From CAZVCJ01 sp964625745 (GTDB lineage: Bacteria > Chloroflexota > Anaerolineae > VGOG01): DNA of 5,982 bases. Below are positions 5,792-5,982 of this stretch, in pieces. The DNA is taken from NCBI GenBank assembly GCA_964625745.1, contig CAZVCJ010000225.1, positions 1-5,982 of the forward strand, written 5' to 3'. Under the pieces are notes generated by a model that saw only the letters and a program-made list of their open reading frames with translations, had not been told where the DNA came from and ran no database searches. Within the stretch, counting starts at the first letter, position 1, and each line of letters starts with the position of its first letter. The position numbers and the translations under genes were made by a program.

Positions 5792-5982
5792 TGGACAAAA
5801 TGATCGCCTATTGTGGTTTGGTATGCACCGACTGCGAAGCCTACGTCGCAACCCAGGCCAATGACCTGGCTGCGCTGGAGCAAATGGTCGCACGAGCACG
5901 GGAACAGTTCAACAATCCTGACCTCAGCGTCGAATCCGCCATGTGCGACGGTTGCCTGTCGGACAGCGAGCGATTGTGCGGC
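5791..5982 (+). CDS. DUF3795 cysteine-rich protein, N-terminal 64 residues (runs off the window)
   Basis: The frame is open to the window edge and gives 64 residues starting MDKMIAYCGLVCTDCEAYVA. The YCGLxCxxCxAY opening and the later MCDGC at residues 51-55 match the DUF3795 family, small cytoplasmic proteins thought to bind metal through clustered cysteines. Visible cysteines are 8, 12, 15, 52, 55 and 63; others would be expected in the missing C-terminal part. The ATG at 5791 shares its A with the preceding TGA. GAGGAGG at 5777-5783 lies seven bases upstream, so both reinitiation and independent initiation are possible. The overlap ties it to the toroid operon. The family assignment is good; the reaction or ligand is not known. 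Confidence 0.85.
   Translation, partial: MDKMIAYCGLVCTDCEAYVATQANDLAALEQMVARAREQFNNPDLSVESAMCDGCLSDSERLCG

Noticed and set aside
1..5982. CRISPR array, insertion sequence ends, tRNA or rRNA
   Set aside because: No spaced direct repeats, terminal inverted repeats, transposase frames or recognisable RNA gene sequences were seen on either strand by eye.

Overview
The window (about 60% GC by eye) looks like bacterial chromosome. Every intact gene is on the + strand and the genes are tightly packed. A likely source is a Chloroflexota (Anaerolineae-type) bacterium. This is inferred from the Trp-rich alpha/alpha-toroid proteins and the DUF3795 gene, which I associate with such genomes, and from the GAAC-N4-GTTC operators, the LexA-box type known from Gram-positive and green non-sulfur bacteria. 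No rRNA, tRNA, integrase or housekeeping marker is present to fix the taxonomy.

Layout. Bases 1-344 have no intact long gene. They hold an 18-codon ORF with a strong ribosome-binding site (79-135) and a minus-strand scrap of a SAM-dependent methyltransferase (about 175-342). Two different major facilitator superfamily (MFS) transporters follow in tandem, 345-1562 and 1571-2695, 8 bases apart; the second has a distinctly different arginine codon choice. Two bases after its stop lies a textbook sigma-70 promoter: consensus -35, 17-bp spacer, extended -10. One perfect 14-bp palindrome fills its spacer and a second copy sits over the predicted start site, centres 30 bp apart.

This promoter opens a four-gene run. 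It contains an alpha/alpha-toroid (squalene cyclase/prenyltransferase-repeat-like) protein (2778-3731), a cytoplasmic concanavalin A-like beta-sandwich protein (3750-4736), a second toroid paralogue (4772-5791), and a DUF3795 cysteine-rich protein that overlaps the previous stop by one base and runs off the window (5791 onward). Gaps are 18, 35 and -1 bases, each gene has a good Shine-Dalgarno sequence, and no terminator is visible, so they probably form one operon.

Working together. No biochemical function can be assigned to the toroid/beta-sandwich/DUF3795 set. The paralogues share a Trp-rich N-terminal motif, three aligned cysteines and a C-terminal KWIT motif, but neither has the DxDD acid motif of squalene-hopene cyclases. 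The most unusual feature is the control region: if the palindromes are LexA boxes, this is a DNA-damage-inducible operon with no known repair gene in the part seen here. The transporters lie upstream of that promoter and may be transcribed separately.
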